A DNA stretch of 7,645 bases, taken from positions 1 through 7,645 of the forward strand of contig JACPEZ010000009.1 in assembly GCA_016183225.1 (NCBI GenBank). Reading direction: 5' to 3'. This DNA is from Candidatus Daviesbacteria bacterium (GTDB lineage: Bacteria > Patescibacteriota > Microgenomatia > Daviesbacterales > UBA10151). Of this stretch, positions 4,969 through 7,645 are shown piece by piece; position 1 is the stretch's first letter, and each line of letters starts with the position of its first letter. The translations under genes and the position numbers were made by a program. Below the pieces are notes generated by a model. The model did no database searches, was not told where the DNA came from, and saw nothing but the letters and a program-made list of their open reading frames with translations.

Positions 4969-5538
4969 ATGCGGTTTTTTATAGCTTTAGAAATTCCAAA
5001 GCAGAATTTGTTGCAGTTTCAAGCTATTCAAGATAAATTGCGTACACTAATTCCTCAAGCCAGGTTAACTGATTTATCCAAAATTCATCTGACTTTAGCC
5101 TTTTTGGGAGAACAGCCAAACGAACTAAAAGATAAATTGATTGATATTATCAAAAAAGCTTCTTTTCAAATTCCGCCTTTTGAAATAACTCCTGCCTATA
5201 TTGACGGTTTTCCTTCCCTTCATAAGCCTTTTGTTTTATGGATAGGGGTCAAGGGAGATATCGACAAACTTTTCCTGATTGCCGAAAGAATCAAAGACGA
5301 ACTGGAATATTTGCACCTGTCTGTAAACGAGCGGCGTTTTGTGCCTCACATTTCCATTGCCAAATTAAAAAATAATTTCCGGATTGACAGAAATTTGGAA
5401 GAAAAGCTGGAGAAAATTGCGGCTGGTAATTTTCATCCGATTAAAATAACCGACATCAAGCTTTTTGAATCAGCCTTGGACGGCGGCCTCCACAAACACA
5501 ATACTTTGGCGGAAATACATTTAGGAATTTCTATCTAA
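4969..5538 (+). CDS. thpR: RNA 2',3'-cyclic phosphodiesterase (2H phosphoesterase)
   Basis: This 189-aa cytoplasmic enzyme belongs to the LigT/ThpR branch of the 2H phosphoesterases, which hydrolyse 2',3'-cyclic phosphate ends of RNA to 2'-phosphates and were first described as tRNA 2'-5' ligases. Both catalytic H-x-[T/S] motifs are present: HLT at 40-42 in KIHLTLAFLGE and HIS at 127-129 in FVPHISIAKLK. The N-terminal strand MRFFIALEIP and the overall length match the family closely. It has its own promoter-like sequence and no partner gene. The last 18 bp overlap the 3' end of the convergent nuclease gene. Confidence 0.93.
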   Translation: MRFFIALEIPKQNLLQFQAIQDKLRTLIPQARLTDLSKIHLTLAFLGEQPNELKDKLIDIIKKASFQIPPFEITPAYIDGFPSLHKPFVLWIGVKGDIDKLFLIAERIKDELEYLHLSVNERRFVPHISIAKLKNNFRIDRNLEEKLEKIAAGNFHPIKITDIKLFESALDGGLHKHNTLAEIHLGISI

Positions 5539-6360
5539 GAAATACACCATTTTTTTATAGCGGTCATCTACAAATTGAAATTCTCCTTTTCCCTCCAAAA
5601 CAGCTTCATATTCCCGGCAATCGCGGCATTTTTCCTCCCCTTTAACGCATACCCACTTTGCACTTTGCACTAGCATTTTTACCTCCTGCCCCTTCTTTTT
5701 TAACCATTTAAGTTTTTCCTCCAGCGAATCCAATACCGCCTCTTTGGGCTCCTGGTCCCTGTCCACATACCAGTAGCTTATTCTGGAAACAGATTTTCCC
5801 AAATTGGCTTCTGCTAAAATGGCATAAATATGAAGCTGCAAGGGATCCTCCTCCTGCCTCTGGCCGGTTTTAAAATCAATGATGTGCAAGGATCCATCAG
5901 GCAGCTCTTCCATATAATCCAGATTACCAAATAAGACAACATCTTCATCCAGATAATACTTGGGGAAATCCATGGGAGGAATCATTTGCCCCAAAATTTT
6001 GGCGCTGTCATAAAAATGTTCCAGCATTTTTCTGCCCCGACTTTTAAAACCTTCCTCTTCTTCATAAGAAGCAAACCCCCCTCTTTTGCCCTGGTATTTA
6101 AGCCAGAAATTATCAAATTTGGCCAAAAGTTGATCTTTAGTCACCTGTTTTTGCATTTCCAAAAACCACTTGATCATGTCGTGAACCACTGATCCCAAAG
6201 TTAAGTAGGGAGAGGCAATCTGGATTTTATAACCTGTTTTTTTATCCCGGTAAATGTTTTTTAAATAAAAACTGCGCGGACATTTCAAAAAATCATGCAG
6301 GGAGGTATGGGACAGCCAAATGCCATTTTTAACATATCTTTTCTCCTGCTTTTGGATCAT
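5521..6360 (-). CDS. PD-(D/E)XK nuclease-superfamily protein with RecB/Cas4-like Fe-S cysteines
   Basis: This 279-aa protein has the RecB/AddB/Cas4-type nuclease fold. It starts with the box LSHTSLHDFLKCPRSFYL (16-33). His60 follows in GSVVHDMI, then Asp148 in GNLDYM, Asp162 and Lys164 in IIDFKTG, and Gln175/Tyr179 in QLHIY. These match the superfamily metal-binding and catalytic set. Cys27 plus Cys238, Cys245 and Cys248 form the one-N-terminal/three-C-terminal arrangement that holds a 4Fe-4S cluster in AddB and Cas4, though the C-x6-C-x2-C spacing is slightly unusual. It is probably a stand-alone DNA exonuclease or repair nuclease. There are no helicase, cas1/cas2 or CRISPR sequences nearby, so a CRISPR role is unsupported. 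The start at 6360 is about 10 nt from a perfect TATAAT. A partial heptamer repeat lies just before the Cys238 codon. Confidence 0.9.
   Translation of the reverse strand: MIQKQEKRYVKNGIWLSHTSLHDFLKCPRSFYLKNIYRDKKTGYKIQIASPYLTLGSVVHDMIKWFLEMQKQVTKDQLLAKFDNFWLKYQGKRGGFASYEEEEGFKSRGRKMLEHFYDSAKILGQMIPPMDFPKYYLDEDVVLFGNLDYMEELPDGSLHIIDFKTGQRQEEDPLQLHIYAILAEANLGKSVSRISYWYVDRDQEPKEAVLDSLEEKLKWLKKKGQEVKMLVQSAKWVCVKGEEKCRDCREYEAVLEGKGEFQFVDDRYKKMVYFLDRNS
5654..5671 (-). repeat. Short heptamer repeat (about 2.5 x CACTTTG) inside the nuclease gene
   Basis: Two full copies and a partial third of CACTTTG (AGTGCAA phase on the minus strand) encode VQSAK just upstream of the Fe-S cysteines. The unit AAGTGCA differs by one base from the AAGTTCA unit in the VanW gene, and both encode V-Q-S-[S/A]-K. 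Confidence 0.7.
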
Positions 6361-6365
6361 GACTG

Positions 6366-6395
6366 TTGCATTATAACCGGAAATACTTACATAAT
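6366..6395 (+). promoter_or_regulatory. Candidate promoter of the lipase gene
   Basis: TTGCAT (6366-6371, 4/6), an 18-bp spacer and CATAAT (6390-6395, 5/6), ending 8 nt before the ATG at 6403. This again predicts an essentially leaderless mRNA. An alternative -10, TATAAC, is at 6372-6377. Confidence 0.4.
6370..6375 (-). promoter_or_regulatory. Candidate -10 box of the nuclease gene
   Basis: A perfect minus-strand TATAAT ends 10 nt before the ATG at 6360, predicting an extremely short leader of about 3 nt. A weak TTTATT lies at the -35 position (6393-6398, 17-bp spacer). Confidence 0.5.
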
Positions 6396-6402
6396 AAAAT
6401 CA

Positions 6403-6609
6403 ATGCCCAAAATCCTTAAATTTTTTACGGCAATCTTTTTAATATTCATTTCTTTAATCAATATTCCGATTGTCCTGGCAGCCGCAGGAGACATACTTTT
6501 TTTTGACGATTTCAATGACGGAAATCTGGATGGCTGGACCATAGAATCCGGCAACTGGTACATCAATAATGGTAATCTGGTAGGATCGGGCGCTTGGCGG
6601 GAGAATTAA
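6403..6609 (+). CDS. N-terminal piece of a secreted LamG-like/lipase protein, cut short by a frameshift
   Basis: Sixty-eight residues are read before TAA at 6607. They form a Sec signal peptide (basic MPKILK, hydrophobic core to about residue 25, AAA cleavage region 26-28) and the first strands of a LamG/DUF1080-like beta-sandwich: FFDDFNDGNLDGWTIESGNW and NNGNLVGSG. The beta-sandwich continues without a gap in the +1 frame, so this is the 5' part of a longer gene rather than a complete protein. I chose the ATG at 6403 over an in-frame ATG at 6295 because 6295 lies inside the divergent nuclease gene and would place about 36 residues in front of the signal peptide. The final residues AWREN are probably out-of-frame. 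The break may be a true mutation or an assembly or sequencing indel. Confidence 0.75.
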   Translation: MPKILKFFTAIFLIFISLINIPIVLAAAGDILFFDDFNDGNLDGWTIESGNWYINNGNLVGSGAWREN

Positions 6610-7645
6610 TACAAGCAATTCTGAATGGGATAACTATAGCTTGGATTTAGACGTCAATGGTTTCCAGGGAATAGATCAGGGTATAGGAGTCAGGTATAGT
6701 CAGAATGGTTCCTATGAAGTTAATTTAAGATATGGTACGGGAATATATGATACTCCCCAGGTTAAATTGTGGAAGAAAAACAACAATAACTATATTTTGC
6801 TAACCGATACCCATTCTTTCCCTCTTATAAACAACAAATGGTACCATGTCAAAATTGAGGCATTAAATGAAAACATTAAGGTTTGGATAGATAATACTCT
6901 GATCTTTGATTTTACGGATACAGGGACAAATGTTAAAAAAGGCGTCGTAGACTTGGAATATTCAACAGGGGAAGTTGGGGTAGCTTACATGAGATTTGAT
7001 AATGTCAAGGTTACGGCTCTTGCCCCTCCACCATCCCTCAAAACTCCTTTAATTTTAATCCCGGGAATTGGGGGCAGTGAGTTAAAAGTTCTTGATGATA
7101 CTTTTTGGAATGCTCCGGATGGGCATGGAGGGACATTTAACCACGCCTACTCCCAAGATGAAAAAGTGTGGGTTAATGAAGGGGAAGCAGCCCAGCCGGG
7201 CAATGATGATTATTTTGATGTCTTAAGGATGAAAACAGACGGGGTAACCAGTGAAGCGAACATGGGGCTCACAAATAACTTAGTTTCCAGAGCATATGAG
7301 GAAGCTATCAATTTCTTTACTTCAAGCGGATATGCACTGGGTACTGATTTCTATGTTTTTCCTTATGACTGGAGAAAGGATTTATCCGGCAGCGCCGGAT
7401 TACTTGATCAAAAAATCCAAAGTATTAAATCTCAAACAGGTTCTCAAAAAGTAGATATAGTAGCCCATTCCATGGGAGGTTTGGTAGCCAGAAATTATAT
7501 TGCAGATCCGGCCCATGCCCAAAATGTCAGAAAATTATTTACTTTGGGAACCCCACATTTGGGATCAGTCGATGCTATCAAAAAACTGCGTTACGGTGAC
7601 TGCTTAACTCCTCTACCGGTATCCTTAGGACCTATATGTCTGGGA
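6584..7645 (+). CDS. Continuation of the LamG-like plus LCAT/lipase-family alpha/beta hydrolase (frameshifted, runs off the right edge)
   Basis: The +1 frame is open from 6584 to the window end. It resumes the beta-sandwich at GGRINTSNSEW and continues through LDLDVNGFQGIDQGIGVRY, WYHVKIEALNENIKVWID and YMRFDNVKV, typical of LamG/3-keto-disaccharide-hydrolase-like domains. A proline-rich linker (APPPS) leads to an alpha/beta hydrolase of the lecithin:cholesterol acyltransferase/lipase type. That domain has TPLILIPGIGGSEL (oxyanion region), FYVFPYDWRKD, the nucleophile elbow AHSMGG (Ser codon 7469-7471) and FTLGTPHLGS. The catalytic Asp and His would lie beyond the edge. The full protein is likely a secreted or surface lipase or acyltransferase whose N-terminal domain may bind carbohydrate. 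The true start is 6403 in the other frame; this piece has no convincing start of its own. Confidence 0.8.

Noticed and set aside
5986..6192. Plus-strand open frame inside the nuclease gene
   Set aside because: It is the antisense image of conserved nuclease residues, and its Phe-rich translation is typical of a shadow frame.
5521..6360. Cas4 of a CRISPR-Cas locus
   Set aside because: The fold and cysteines are Cas4-like, but there are no direct repeats with spacers and no cas1, cas2 or effector genes in the window. The broader RecB-like nuclease label is all that is supported.
6295..6402. Start of the lipase gene at the ATG at 6295
   Set aside because: It lies inside the divergent nuclease coding region and would put about 36 unrelated residues before a textbook signal peptide beginning at 6403.
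6607..6609. Programmed ribosomal frameshift in the lipase gene
   Set aside because: No clear slippery heptamer or downstream pseudoknot is visible at the change-over; an indel is the simpler explanation.

Overview
The window looks like a stretch of bacterial chromosome, most plausibly from a Candidate Phyla Radiation (Patescibacteria, Microgenomates-like) organism. The reasons are the gene mix (a VanW/peptidoglycan-binding surface protein, an isolated solute-binding protein, a stand-alone PD-(D/E)XK nuclease and an LCAT-like lipase), the compact layout, the near absence of Shine-Dalgarno sequences and the AT-leaning composition. This is an inference from gene content; there is no rRNA or other phylogenetic marker here.

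Layout. Positions 1-2607 hold a minus-strand cluster. In order of transcription it is a membrane-anchored family-1 solute-binding protein (2607-1294), a class I glutamine amidotransferase (1291-575), a HicB antitoxin (554-339), a shortened HicA toxin reading frame (379-224) and the start of an RpiB/LacA/LacB-family sugar-phosphate isomerase that runs off the left edge (227-1). Divergent from it, on the plus strand, is a 564-aa VanW-family protein (2670-4364) whose 5' end contains a four-copy 7-bp tandem repeat. Convergent with that is a 105-aa protein of unknown function on the minus strand (4688-4371). It is preceded by a leader of about 235 nt that matches a class I SAM (S-box) riboswitch followed by an intrinsic terminator. 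A divergent promoter pair then leads into thpR (RNA 2',3'-cyclic phosphodiesterase, 4969-5538, plus). Its 3' end overlaps by 18 bp the 3' end of a minus-strand PD-(D/E)XK nuclease with a probable Fe-S cysteine set (6360-5521). The right end carries a secreted LamG-like plus LCAT/lipase-like protein on the plus strand (from 6403). Its reading frame is broken near 6584-6606 and it runs off the right edge.

How the parts fit. No single pathway links the genes. The envelope and secreted proteins (solute-binding protein, VanW protein, lipase) suggest cell-surface interaction, while thpR and the nuclease act on RNA and DNA. The most notable item is the SAM-I riboswitch controlling an unrecognised small protein. 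It is the only gene in the window with a strong Shine-Dalgarno site and a long leader, whereas several neighbours have -10 boxes placed so close to the start codon that leaderless mRNAs are likely.
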